Shown piece by piece: positions 1-7,670 of a stretch of DNA of 21,688 nt (the first letter of the stretch is position 1; each line of letters opens with the position of its first letter). The position numbers were made by a program, and so were the translations under genes. Below the pieces are notes generated by a model that made no database searches, was not told the DNA's origin, and saw nothing but the letters and a program-made list of their open reading frames with translations. The DNA comes from Bacteroidetes bacterium UBA6491 (GTDB lineage Bacteria > Bacteroidota > Bacteroidia > NS11-12g > UBA9320), in contig DJML01000092.1 in the NCBI GenBank assembly GCA_002436505.1, forward strand, positions 1 through 21,688, given 5' to 3'.

Positions 1-66
1 AAATGATGTCCAGTTAAGATCCTTATCGATCAGGATAACCTCACCTTCTTTATAGTCTTTCAACAC
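1..66 (-). CDS. truB: TruB, tRNA pseudouridine(55) synthase (N-terminal fragment)
   Basis: Only the first 22 codons are inside the window; the gene runs off the left edge. The translation after the start is LKDYKEGEVILIDKDLNWTS followed by F, which matches the N-terminal signature of TruB (EGEVLLIDKPLxWTSFD). TruB makes pseudouridine 55 in the T-loop of tRNAs in the cytoplasm. The start must be GTG at 66 or TTG at 63, because an in-frame TAA lies two codons upstream of the GTG at 70-72. The catalytic Asp and PUA domain lie outside the window. Aspartate replaces the usual proline in the DKP motif, which looks like tolerated variation. The gene begins 47 bases beyond the stop of the outer-membrane protein gene on the same strand and probably has its own promoter (101-132). 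Confidence 0.82.
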   Translation of the reverse strand, partial: MLKDYKEGEVILIDKDLNWTSF

Positions 67-100
67 TGATTATTTTACATTAATAGAATGTACAAAACTG

Positions 101-132
101 CAAAGTTCCTGAATCAGAAGCCGTAACCCAAA
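101..132 (-). promoter_or_regulatory. Putative Bacteroidota-type promoter of truB
   Basis: Read on the minus strand, TTTG (129-132) is followed by 20 bases and then GAACTTTG (101-108). This is one base off the -7 consensus TAnnTTTG and close to the usual 19-base spacing. The box is followed by CA, as at the thiolase promoter. It overlaps the 3' end of the outer-membrane protein gene and would give a leader of roughly 30 bases before the GTG start of truB. It is the only box here with a full TTTG -33 partner at near-consensus spacing. Confidence 0.42.
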
Positions 133-596
133 TGAAGTCCTAAGCTCATGTGGTAATCTTCAGGGTCGTATGCTATTTCTGCCACGGGACCGAGATGAAA
201 GTTGCCCAGTTCAAACTCATATGAAGATTCGATGTGCAGCGCAAATTTTCCTGAACTCTCATTGCTTTCAAATGTCAATCCCGGCGATGCTATAAGGGTT
301 AGTTGCTCTAAAGGACGGTAACTTCCCACAATACTTATTGTATTGTGTTTGTGCTCGTCAAAGATCCTTTCATATCCCAGGCCCAGTCCAAACGGCGTTT
401 CAGATACACTTCTTATGTAATGCAGGTGAAGCCCGTACGTAAATACTTTTTCGTTCACAAAATATACGGGCGAATTGGCCATGCCAATCTCATTTTTATG
501 ATCATGGTGATGTCCAGGTTCCTCTGATGTCTGCTGTGCAGTAACATTCAGGCTTTGAACCAGGATGAAAGCAATTAAAATTATTTGAATTCTCAT
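114..596 (-). CDS. Small His-rich outer-membrane beta-barrel protein (hypothetical)
   Basis: I do not recognise a named family. The ATG at 596 gives a 160-residue protein with a clean signal peptide (MRIQIILIAFILVQSLNVTA, about residues 1-20). ATGs at 626 and 623 are in frame but would add an acidic stretch ahead of the hydrophobic core, so 596 is preferred. The mature protein opens with a low-complexity segment containing HHHDH. Alternating amphipathic stretches follow (FTYGLHLHYI, FGLGLGYERI, ISIVGSY, LTLIASPGLTF, FALHIESSYEF, HLGPVAEIAY, HMSLGLHLGYGF), ending in a C-terminal Phe. This fits an eight-stranded outer-membrane barrel of about 125 residues. About 12 of roughly 140 mature residues are His, which suggests binding of a transition metal, but that is inference. 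The gene stands alone on the minus strand, diverging from the sigma-factor operon, with a perfect -7 box at 650-657. Confidence 0.72.
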   Translation of the reverse strand: MRIQIILIAFILVQSLNVTAQQTSEEPGHHHDHKNEIGMANSPVYFVNEKVFTYGLHLHYIRSVSETPFGLGLGYERIFDEHKHNTISIVGSYRPLEQLTLIASPGLTFESNESSGKFALHIESSYEFELGNFHLGPVAEIAYDPEDYHMSLGLHLGYGF

Positions 597-649
597 ACCT
601 CTGTGATCCTGTTCCACACCCATCATGGCTGTACATTAACAGGAGGCGG

Positions 650-657
650 CAAATCTA
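650..657 (-). promoter_or_regulatory. -7 promoter box of the His-rich barrel gene
   Basis: Minus-strand TAGATTTG matches TAnnTTTG exactly and is followed by CC. I see no TTTG at the -33 distance. The predicted transcript start near 644 gives a leader of about 48 bases to the ATG at 596, or about 18 bases if translation began at 626. Confidence 0.4.
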
Positions 658-756
658 ATGATTAAAATGCTGATACAGTTGGTATAAGAGGAACGGTTTC
701 TTTTAAATATAGCGTAAATACCAGGCTGAAATTACTCATTAATAGAAGAACTACGT

Positions 757-769
757 ATGTTTAAAACAT
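757..769. repeat. Short inverted repeat upstream of the sigma-factor operon
   Basis: ATGTTT-A-AAACAT is a perfect 6-base inverted repeat around one base, about 88 bases upstream of the sigma-factor start, in the divergent spacer (597-856). The spacer is AT-rich, where such repeats arise easily. I see no exact TAnnTTTG box in front of the sigma gene, which may instead use a specialised promoter. Confidence 0.25.
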
Positions 770-856
770 TTATTATAAGCAGTTTACCCCACAACACATT
801 AAATAGTCGTAATATTTATTTAAATTCATGCAACCTTTATTGATTTTCACAGACTA

Positions 857-1438
857 ATGACCAAAAGGCGTGATTTGAACGATGAGAAGGTGCTCATTAA
901 AGGATGTATTGCCGGCAAAGTGGATGCTCAGCGTGAACTTTTCCGGATATATTCCCCCAAACTACTGGGGATATGTGCCCGATATTGCGCCAACTTAGAG
1001 GATGCACGTGATGCTTTGCATGATGGTTTCGTGAAAATTTTGACACAAATAGAGAAATTTAACCATAAAAGTAAGCTGGAAACCTGGATGACCAGGATCA
1101 TGATCAATACGGCTATTGATAAATTCAAGGCCGAGATCAGGTTCAATCTGTACGATGATCATGACAAAGTGATCAGCATGGGCGATGAAGAGATCGAATC
1201 CGATGGCTGGTTACTGGAAGATCATTCTCCATCCATGCAAGAACTTTTAGACTGTATCAGGGATCTCCCCGACGGATACAGAATGGTGTTCAATCTTTAT
1301 GCCATTGAAGGTTACAGCCACAACGAAATTTCACAAAAGCTGAATATCAGCACAGGAACATCAAAAAGTCAGCTTGCCAGGGCAAGAAGGATGTTGATGG
1401 ATATGATTACTAAAAAAGGGTTGATTGAAGGGCGATAA
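857..1438 (+). CDS. ECF-subfamily RNA polymerase sigma factor
   Basis: A 193-residue sigma-70 factor of the extracytoplasmic-function group, which directs RNA polymerase to a small regulon in response to an envelope signal. Region 2 spans about residues 24-93: LFRIYSPKLLGICARY, then LEDARDALHDGFVKI (the -10-recognition and core-binding helices), then LETWMTRIMINTAIDK. Region 4 spans about 127-180: LPDGYRMVFNLYAIEGYSH, then a helix-turn-helix with EISQKLNISTGTSKSQLARA. No region 3 or extra C-terminal domain is present, and the length is normal for the family. The ATG at 857 is the first start and gives a standard N-terminus. The last 14 bases overlap the next gene, whose product is an anti-sigma-like membrane protein, so this is a regulator pair. 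Its target promoters cannot be named; autoregulation of this operon is the usual pattern. Confidence 0.93.
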   Translation: MTKRRDLNDEKVLIKGCIAGKVDAQRELFRIYSPKLLGICARYCANLEDARDALHDGFVKILTQIEKFNHKSKLETWMTRIMINTAIDKFKAEIRFNLYDDHDKVISMGDEEIESDGWLLEDHSPSMQELLDCIRDLPDGYRMVFNLYAIEGYSHNEISQKLNISTGTSKSQLARARRMLMDMITKKGLIEGR

Positions 1439-2765
1439 AAAACATATAGACGATTTGTTCAAGGACGGATTGAAAGATCTTGAACTGAATGATACCGGTA
1501 ACGTTTGGGACCGTGTTGAAATGTCTGTGCACAATAAAAAAAGAAAACGACGTTTTGGATTCTGGTTCTGGTCAATTGCGGGAACAGTGGTCGGCACATT
1601 TCTTATTTTACTGGCATACTGGCCGGCAGATACTGCTGATGTTACCCCCGAAACAGCAAAGAAATCCGTTCAAATCACCATTTCAGATCAGGAGGCTTCG
1701 CCAAATAACAGTTATTCAGATAACACTCAACAGACTATACCGGAATCAGGAAATTATGTATCTGAATTTAGCGTAATCATGGATGAATCAGAGTTAATTC
1801 CTGATTTGGCAACCGATCCGAAGCAAACATGGCACGAAAATGGGACGGATGAGAAGGGATCTGAGGGTCCTGGTCAGAACAAACCAATCGAACAATTTGG
1901 TTTGAATGATACGATTGAAAAAACAGTTGAACCGGATCTGTCAGAAAACTCAATTGCAAAGGTTGACAGCACCACAGAAACAATTGATTCTGGTGAAATG
2001 ACGAAGAATGTGCCTGACATTCAATCAGTTGATTCTGCAATTGACACCGAGATCCCAGGAAAGTTCTCTGTATTCAGCATCGGTCTGTCTGGAGGAATTG
2101 TTCGACCAAACCAGCATCTGGAAAATATGTCCGGCTTTGAGGCATACAGCAGTTTAAAATCCGGCAATGAAATTCCGGCCAATGGATTTGCCGTAGGTTT
2201 AAGAATAGGTGCATCGATTCCTCAAAAAAGGGAATTGTCACGAATTTCGGTTCAAACCGGTCTTACTGTCATAGACGTCCGATTTAATACCCCTTCGATC
2301 AACTATGTGATACGTGATTCGTTCCCGTTCCTTAATCCGCAGGGCGACACCATAGCCATGATACCAAAGGCACCGGTAGATTCGATGATAAGAGATCAGA
2401 GCAGACTTCAATACAGAAGTGTAGCTGTCCCCATTAATATAGGTTATGTCATTGGCATATCGGACAGGCTTGAACTGGAAGCTATGGTCGGAACCCATCT
2501 GAACATAATCACAGATATAAAGGGCCGTACCATCGATTCCAGGATGGAACTTAAAGAAGGCAAAGCACTTAATTACAGAAAATACAACATTGGTTTCAAC
2601 TCCTCGTTAGGAGTGAATTATGCCGCTGGCAACAAACTGAAGATCAACGTTTCCCTTAACTACGCTCAGTTTGCCCCGAATTTGTACAAAGATGATGCAT
2701 CTGGAAATGCAAGGATCAGTACCTATGGTTTTACAACAGGAGTTTACTATGAAATTAGACGTTAA
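1425..2765 (+). CDS. Membrane-anchored anti-sigma-like protein with C-terminal outer-membrane beta-barrel domain
   Basis: The protein has 446 residues. The start is TTG at 1425, directly after an in-frame TGA; the next Met (residue 33) would remove the conserved N-terminus. Residues 1-43 are charged and cytoplasmic, with IDDLFKDGLKDLE and VWDRVEMSV. This short motif is typical of Bacteroidota proteins encoded directly after ECF sigma factors. A basic KKRKRR stretch precedes one transmembrane helix (about 44-66, rich in Trp and Phe). Residues 67-212 form an acidic Ser/Thr/Asn/Glu-rich, probably disordered linker. Residues 213-446 alternate as beta-strands (FSVFSIGLSGGIVRP, GFAVGLRIGASI, ISVQTGLTVIDVRF, AVPINIGYVIG, LEAMVGTHLNII, FNSSLGVNYAAG, ISTYGFTTGVYYEI) and resemble a PorT/OMP_b-brl-type barrel. 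The likely role is to hold the sigma factor at the membrane and release it on an envelope signal; this follows from position and architecture, not from a recognised zinc-binding anti-sigma domain. It overlaps the sigma gene by 14 bases and the next gene by 17. Confidence 0.78.
   Translation: MKGDKKHIDDLFKDGLKDLELNDTGNVWDRVEMSVHNKKRKRRFGFWFWSIAGTVVGTFLILLAYWPADTADVTPETAKKSVQITISDQEASPNNSYSDNTQQTIPESGNYVSEFSVIMDESELIPDLATDPKQTWHENGTDEKGSEGPGQNKPIEQFGLNDTIEKTVEPDLSENSIAKVDSTTETIDSGEMTKNVPDIQSVDSAIDTEIPGKFSVFSIGLSGGIVRPNQHLENMSGFEAYSSLKSGNEIPANGFAVGLRIGASIPQKRELSRISVQTGLTVIDVRFNTPSINYVIRDSFPFLNPQGDTIAMIPKAPVDSMIRDQSRLQYRSVAVPINIGYVIGISDRLELEAMVGTHLNIITDIKGRTIDSRMELKEGKALNYRKYNIGFNSSLGVNYAAGNKLKINVSLNYAQFAPNLYKDDASGNARISTYGFTTGVYYEIRR
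2738..2742 (+). promoter_or_regulatory. Shine-Dalgarno sequence of the T9SS cargo gene
   Basis: AGGAG lies 6 bases before the ATG at 2749, inside the end of the preceding gene. Strong Shine-Dalgarno sites are unusual in Bacteroidota. Together with the signal peptide that follows, this fixes the start at 2749 rather than at the upstream in-frame ATG at 2671. Confidence 0.6.
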
Positions 2766-5226
2766 AAAAATATTGCTCGGCTTTTCTATAATATTAACCA
2801 GCCACTTCTCTTCAGCAGACGTGTGGAAGCCTATGAATTCCGGACTAGCGGCAATACCGATAATTTCAGCACCCGGAAATGGGTACATTGCTGTGATCAC
2901 AGGAGGCAAAATGAATGATTTTGGCAAGGAATACAGCCTCCATATCTGGAACGGTTTCAGTTGGGGCTCGCCTGTGTCCTTCCATACCGACTCAATGTCT
3001 CAGTTAAAAGCAATGATGCCTTATAACGGTTCGATCTATATCGCAGGTACAATTGATGCCGTTAAAGGGTTAGAACACGTAGATAATATCTTTCGGTTCA
3101 ATCTGAAGGAGAGAAAATTCCAGTCAATAACTACCAACACAGCGATACACAACATTAAAGAGATCAATTCCCTTGAGGTGTATGACAATAAACTCGTCAT
3201 TGCCGGTGCATTTACCAAAATACAGAACGTCCAGTCAAACAACCTGATCTTTTTTAACGGATCTGCATGGCTACACCCCGGAACAGGGTTTGGTACCGGT
3301 CTGGATGGAACGGTAACAAGAATGACGGTGGCCAATGACACCCTATTCATTGGTGGTCTATTTAAAAACGCAGATCAGATGTTTACCCAGTATTATGCAG
3401 GCTTCTATGGTGGCAAATGGGTGAGATTTGAAAACACTGTTTTTCCGACCAGCAATATGGTATATCACGATAACTCACTGGTAACTACAGTAAAGGACGG
3501 AGGATCATTCCGGTTCCATAAAGTGTTTCACGGCAAGATCCTTCCGCTGAACAATGGAATTACAGCTATATATGCCGTAAAACAACTGGCTGTGTTTGGT
3601 AAAGATATATGGGCTGCAGGGCTTTTCGAACTTGACGGATCTGATGAGCTGATCTATCTGATCAGGTACAGCGAGGGAAAATGGGTTTCGGCACCTGGAT
3701 CAGCATACATGACGAATATAAATAACCTTGTAGTCTCAAGGGAAAAACTATATGCCGGTGGGCGGATCTTCGAACCGAGTTTAGGACTGAAGAACATGGC
3801 TGAATTTGCACCCGGGCTTGCTGCTATCCAGGGAAGGGTTTTCTATGACAAAAATGAAAACTGTCACTTTGATAACAGAGACGAATTCCTCGGCCAGCAT
3901 CTTGTTGTGATCAGGCCAGGCAACATTTATGCAAAACCGAATATTTTTGGACAGTACCGTGTATTCCTTCCTCCGGGGAAATATGAAATTAACGCCGTCG
4001 AAAAGAAATACTGGACCTACAGCAGTTGTCAACCTTCCTATACCTTGGAAATAGGCTCAGGTACTGTTCATGATTCAATCGACTTTGCCATGGTGTACCA
4101 GGACATAATTGAAGACGTAAATGTGGATATCACCGCCTTAGGCGGTTGGAAGGCAAGGAACGGGCAAAGGAACTTTTACGCACTTAAATATGGAAATGTA
4201 GGGTCAGAAAACGTTCACAACGGCAGGCTGGAACTAAAATTCGATCCTTCGCTGGGAGCGGGATTTCAGGCTTTCCCGGCTCCGGATTCAATTTACACTG
4301 ATCATGCTGTATGGCTTTACAATAACCTGTTGGCCGGCGAGACCCGAAAATTATCCTTTAGTGTGGAAATTCCGGAAGCTTTCCCAAACCAGGAGGTGAG
4401 TTATAATGCTATTCTTTCACCAACAGAGAATGAAGTGTTTACTGAAGACAACGAGGCCAACCTGTCTCAAGTAATTACTGATTCGTCCTTTGAGAACTCA
4501 AAACAGATATTTCCTTCACCTGAGAATGGGCAGTCTTATGCTGTTATTTCCACCAATGAACAGGAAATTGCATTCAATATCAACTTTGCCAACTACTCCT
4601 ACGATACGGTTCGCACGCTTTATGTGATCGACACACTTGACACTGACCTTGATATTCAGTTCATTCAGGAAACAGGGGCCAGTCACAATTACTCAACAAA
4701 GGTCATAAATGGACCTTCTGGTTCGAATACGGCCATTGTTATCTGGACCTTTGATGGCATTGACCTTAACCCAAACCCACTAAGGATCAGCGACATGAAC
4801 AACTACAGTGGTTACATCGGATTCAAGTTCAGGTTCAATGCTCCTCTTCCGAAAGGAATGATCATAACCAACAGGGCCAGGATCATTCTCGATTACGAAT
4901 ATGAAGAAATGACCAATCAGGTGGAAGGCAGGGTTCAGGAAGTCGTTAGTGTTGAACCACTTGTAACGACAGGAATGGTTATGGTTTTCCCAAATCCGGT
5001 CACCGATGGAAAACTTACGATAACAACAGAAAATGAGATTAAGACATCAGATATCGATATTTCATTTACTGACATGCTCGGCAGAAAATGGCTCCCCCGC
5101 CAGCTAAACACTGAACCCTTAAAACTTGAGGCAGAGGTCTCCCATTTGCCACAGGGTACCTACATTCTTAACCTCGAGGACAAAAGCGGCTTTGCAATTA
5201 GAAAACGTATTTGCATCATACAGTAG
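2749..5226 (+). CDS. Secreted multidomain beta-propeller protein with T9SS type A sorting domain
   Basis: From the ATG at 2749 the product has 825 residues. Domains in order: signal peptide (1 to about 23, MKLDVKKILLGFSIILTSHF); kelch-like beta-propeller repeats to about 345, with recurring phrases such as LVIAGAFTKI, DTLFIGGLFKNAD and KLYAGGRIFEP; an SdrD-B-like domain from residue 360 (IQGRVFYDKNENCHFDNRDE, with an acidic DxNxN...D loop at 367-378 that could bind calcium); a Bacteroidota secreted-protein domain resembling DUF7619/DUF11 (core about 605-730, with VIDTLDTDLD and TNRARIILDYEY); and a C-terminal sorting domain (about 746-825, VFPNPVTDGK, MLGRKW, LPQGTYIL). The last is the export signal for T9SS, whose core is encoded 4 kb away. 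The protein should therefore be cell-surface or released. There is no recognisable catalytic domain, so adhesion or binding is likelier than enzymology. It overlaps the anti-sigma gene by 17 bases and probably shares its transcript. Confidence 0.88.
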   Translation: MKLDVKKILLGFSIILTSHFSSADVWKPMNSGLAAIPIISAPGNGYIAVITGGKMNDFGKEYSLHIWNGFSWGSPVSFHTDSMSQLKAMMPYNGSIYIAGTIDAVKGLEHVDNIFRFNLKERKFQSITTNTAIHNIKEINSLEVYDNKLVIAGAFTKIQNVQSNNLIFFNGSAWLHPGTGFGTGLDGTVTRMTVANDTLFIGGLFKNADQMFTQYYAGFYGGKWVRFENTVFPTSNMVYHDNSLVTTVKDGGSFRFHKVFHGKILPLNNGITAIYAVKQLAVFGKDIWAAGLFELDGSDELIYLIRYSEGKWVSAPGSAYMTNINNLVVSREKLYAGGRIFEPSLGLKNMAEFAPGLAAIQGRVFYDKNENCHFDNRDEFLGQHLVVIRPGNIYAKPNIFGQYRVFLPPGKYEINAVEKKYWTYSSCQPSYTLEIGSGTVHDSIDFAMVYQDIIEDVNVDITALGGWKARNGQRNFYALKYGNVGSENVHNGRLELKFDPSLGAGFQAFPAPDSIYTDHAVWLYNNLLAGETRKLSFSVEIPEAFPNQEVSYNAILSPTENEVFTEDNEANLSQVITDSSFENSKQIFPSPENGQSYAVISTNEQEIAFNINFANYSYDTVRTLYVIDTLDTDLDIQFIQETGASHNYSTKVINGPSGSNTAIVIWTFDGIDLNPNPLRISDMNNYSGYIGFKFRFNAPLPKGMIITNRARIILDYEYEEMTNQVEGRVQEVVSVEPLVTTGMVMVFPNPVTDGKLTITTENEIKTSDIDISFTDMLGRKWLPRQLNTEPLKLEAEVSHLPQGTYILNLEDKSGFAIRKRICIIQ

Positions 5227-5238
5227 CAAAGATTAAGC

Positions 5239-5246
5239 TATCTTTG
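5239..5246 (+). promoter_or_regulatory. -7 promoter box of the fni-HMG-CoA reductase operon
   Basis: TATCTTTG matches TAnnTTTG exactly and ends 13 bases before the TTG start of fni, so the leader would be only about 7 bases. A TTTG at 5210-5213 is 25 bases upstream, too far for the usual 19-base spacing. The box separates the isoprenoid operon from the sigma-factor operon. Confidence 0.45.
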
Positions 5247-5259
5247 AAAAATTACTGTT

Positions 5260-6261
5260 TTGAGCACTGAAAGGCAAACATCGGACCGTAAGTCAGATCA
5301 TATTGATCTTGCATTTGCATCCCAGGTAAGTTCAAAGGACAACCGGTTTTACTATGAACCGGCACTATCCGGACATCCCGTTACAAAACCGAAGAAGATA
5401 ATTTTCGGGAATAAGGCCCTAAAAAATCCGATATGGATATCTTCCATGACCGGCGGAACCGAAAAAGCAGGGGAAATAAATCGAATCCTGGCAGAAACCT
5501 GCAAGACCTTTGGATTAGGTATGGGATTGGGTTCATGCAGGATGATCCTGGACAGCGACGAGTACCTTAAAGACTTTAATATCAGGGCTTTCATAGGAAA
5601 TGAACAGCCGCTTTTCGCAAATCTTGGTATCGCCCAGATAGAAGATCTTATACATAAAGGAAGTCTTCATAAGGTAAAAGAGTTACTTAACAAAACAGAG
5701 AGTGACGGACTTATCATCCATATCAATCCGCTACAGGAATGGCTGCAACCGGAGGGAGACCGGTATTTTACCTCACCTGTTGAATCAATAAAGAGGATCT
5801 TAGACAAACTTGACGCACCCTTAATTGTTAAGGAAGTTGGACAGGGATTTGGGCCCGCTAGTTTGAGAGCCCTTTTGTCCTTGCCGTTACAAGCCCTGGA
5901 ATTTGGGGCATTCGGAGGAACAAATTTCTCCAAAATTGAAATTAACAGAAGAGAAAAGGATAGAAATAATGGCGAAGAACTGATCCATATCGGTCATGAT
6001 GCCTATGAAATGGTAAATTTCGTAAATGAGATCATAGATAGCGGTCATGAGGTAAACACGGAAATGATCATTGTCTCAGGAGGAATAAAAGACTACCTTG
6101 ACGGGTATTATTTTACGGAAAAGCTTAAGATGCCGGCCATATATGCCCAGGCATCGGCCATGTTGAAATATGCATTACAAGGTCAGGAGGCGATAAACGC
6201 TTACGTTGAGGAGCAGATCCGTGGACTTGAACTTGCGGAAGCCTTTCTAAGTATTAAGTAA
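5260..6261 (+). CDS. fni: Type 2 isopentenyl-diphosphate delta-isomerase (FMN-dependent)
   Basis: A 333-residue cytoplasmic flavoenzyme that interconverts isopentenyl and dimethylallyl diphosphate, using reduced FMN and Mg2+. Family signatures run through the TIM barrel: NPIWISSMTGGTEKAGEIN (flavin/phosphate region), GLGMGLGSCRMIL, NLGIAQ, HINPLQEWLQPEGD (Gln159 and Glu160, the catalytic Gln and Mg-ligand Glu of the family), IVKEVGQGFG, FGGTNFSKIEINRR and VSGGIKDYLDG. The start is TTG at 5260: an in-frame TGA lies at 5245-5247 and no ATG exists before conserved sequence. No Shine-Dalgarno site is seen. It is followed 13 bases later by HMG-CoA reductase, which confirms a role in mevalonate-route isoprenoid synthesis. 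Length is normal. The C-terminal third is more diverged from the Gram-positive enzymes than the N-terminal part. Confidence 0.93.
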   Translation: MSTERQTSDRKSDHIDLAFASQVSSKDNRFYYEPALSGHPVTKPKKIIFGNKALKNPIWISSMTGGTEKAGEINRILAETCKTFGLGMGLGSCRMILDSDEYLKDFNIRAFIGNEQPLFANLGIAQIEDLIHKGSLHKVKELLNKTESDGLIIHINPLQEWLQPEGDRYFTSPVESIKRILDKLDAPLIVKEVGQGFGPASLRALLSLPLQALEFGAFGGTNFSKIEINRREKDRNNGEELIHIGHDAYEMVNFVNEIIDSGHEVNTEMIIVSGGIKDYLDGYYFTEKLKMPAIYAQASAMLKYALQGQEAINAYVEEQIRGLELAEAFLSIK

Positions 6262-6274
6262 AAGGAATAAAGAT

Positions 6275-7633
6275 TTGACACAAACGAACAAAATAGCAGG
6301 GTTCTCAAAATTAAGCAAGCAGGCTAAGGTTGAGTGGCTGATTGAGAATTATTCTGACAACCCGGAAGCATCACTGGAACTTTTAAAAAGTTACCTCCAT
6401 CCAAATGAAAAAATGCAGAAATTACATGATGAGTTCATTGAGAACACCATCACAAATTACTTCATGCCGTTTGGAATTGCTCCTAATTTTAAACTGAACG
6501 GCAAAGTATACTGTCTGCCTATGGCCATTGAAGAAAGTTCAGTGGTCGCTGCAATGGCAAAGTCTGCAAATTTTTGGTTCGATAAAGGAGGTTTTGTGGC
6601 CAATGTGGTATCGGTCAAGAAGATAGGCCATGTTCACTTTGTTTGGCGAGGCGAAAATAAGAGAGAGCTTCAGCAGTACTTCGAATCAATCAAAGATCTG
6701 TTTTATGAAAGAACAGAATCGGTCACAAGAAATATGAGGGCAAGAGGTGGAGGGATCTTAAATGTTGAGCTTGTAGACCGCACCGACCTGGAACCAAATT
6801 ACTACCAGATCAAAGGTACGTTTGACACCCGCGATTCAATGGGTGCCAACTTCATCAACACCATCCTGGAAGAATGGGCACAGGTTCTTACCGACAATGT
6901 TCATGAAAGCGAAGTACTGAACGATAAGCACATAGAAATCATTATGTGCATACTATCCAATTATACGCCAGAGTGTCTAGTGCATACTGAAGTATCTTGT
7001 CCTGTAAGCGAACTAAATCCGGGTGAGAACATATCAGCTGAAGAATTCTGTGATAAATTCATACGTGCCATACATGTGGCTAAAATTGAACCTTACCGTG
7101 CCGTTACGCATAACAAAGGAATAATGAATGGTGTTGATGCACTGGTGTTGGCCACCGGAAATGATTTCAGAGCGGTTGAGGCATGTGCGCATGCTTACGC
7201 AGCAAGGAACGGAAGTTATTCGAGCTTGTCCGACGCAGAAGTAAAAGACGGAATTTTCAGGTTCTGGATTGATATGCCAATGTCGCTTGGAACAGTTGGC
7301 GGAATTACTTCACTTCATCCCATGGTTCGGTTCTCACATGAGATACTGGGGCATCCTGATGCACAACAGTTGATGATGATCATTGCATCGGCAGGACTGG
7401 CACAGAATTTCTCTGCACTTAGATCACTTACAACAACAGGAATACAAAAAGGACACATGAAAATGCATTTGCTCAATATGTTGAATCAATTTGAAGCAAC
7501 AGACAATGAGAAAATGCAGATCGTTGAATACTTTAAGGACAAAGTACCCTCTTTCCAAAACACCCTTGAGATATTTTGCAAGATAAGGGGTATTAAGCCG
7601 GAAGAGGTCAGAACTGCCTCTTCAGGAAACTGA
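6275..7633 (+). CDS. mvaA: Hydroxymethylglutaryl-CoA reductase, class II
   Basis: A 452-residue soluble enzyme that interconverts HMG-CoA and mevalonate with NAD(P)H. The four catalytic residues of class II reductases are visible: Glu86 in AIEESSVVAA, Lys281 in HNKGIMNG, Asp297 in ATGNDFRAVEA, and His394 in GIQKGHMKMH. They correspond to Glu83, Lys267, Asp283 and His381 of the Pseudomonas mevalonii enzyme. The DSMGANFIN segment is the substrate/cofactor motif. There is no membrane anchor, as expected for class II. Cofactor preference cannot be read with confidence. The start is TTG at 6275, 8 bases after an AAAGGA Shine-Dalgarno site; the next Met is far inside the domain. It forms a two-gene operon with fni. 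Class II members are often annotated 'degradative', but pairing with an IPP isomerase indicates biosynthesis. The other mevalonate genes must lie elsewhere. It ends 37 bases from the convergent ftcD, with no clear terminator hairpin between them. Confidence 0.94.
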   Translation: MTQTNKIAGFSKLSKQAKVEWLIENYSDNPEASLELLKSYLHPNEKMQKLHDEFIENTITNYFMPFGIAPNFKLNGKVYCLPMAIEESSVVAAMAKSANFWFDKGGFVANVVSVKKIGHVHFVWRGENKRELQQYFESIKDLFYERTESVTRNMRARGGGILNVELVDRTDLEPNYYQIKGTFDTRDSMGANFINTILEEWAQVLTDNVHESEVLNDKHIEIIMCILSNYTPECLVHTEVSCPVSELNPGENISAEEFCDKFIRAIHVAKIEPYRAVTHNKGIMNGVDALVLATGNDFRAVEACAHAYAARNGSYSSLSDAEVKDGIFRFWIDMPMSLGTVGGITSLHPMVRFSHEILGHPDAQQLMMIIASAGLAQNFSALRSLTTTGIQKGHMKMHLLNMLNQFEATDNEKMQIVEYFKDKVPSFQNTLEIFCKIRGIKPEEVRTASSGN

Positions 7634-7670
7634 TTTAAGGCATCAGTTGCTACTTTGACACCTAGAATCT

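Noticed and set aside
2671..2748. Longer start for the T9SS cargo protein
   Set aside because: It would place 26 non-hydrophobic residues before the signal peptide; the AGGAG site at 2738-2742 points to the ATG at 2749.
7634..7670. Bidirectional terminator between the convergent HMG-CoA reductase and ftcD genes
   Set aside because: The 37-base gap shows no GC-rich hairpin with a T run on either strand.
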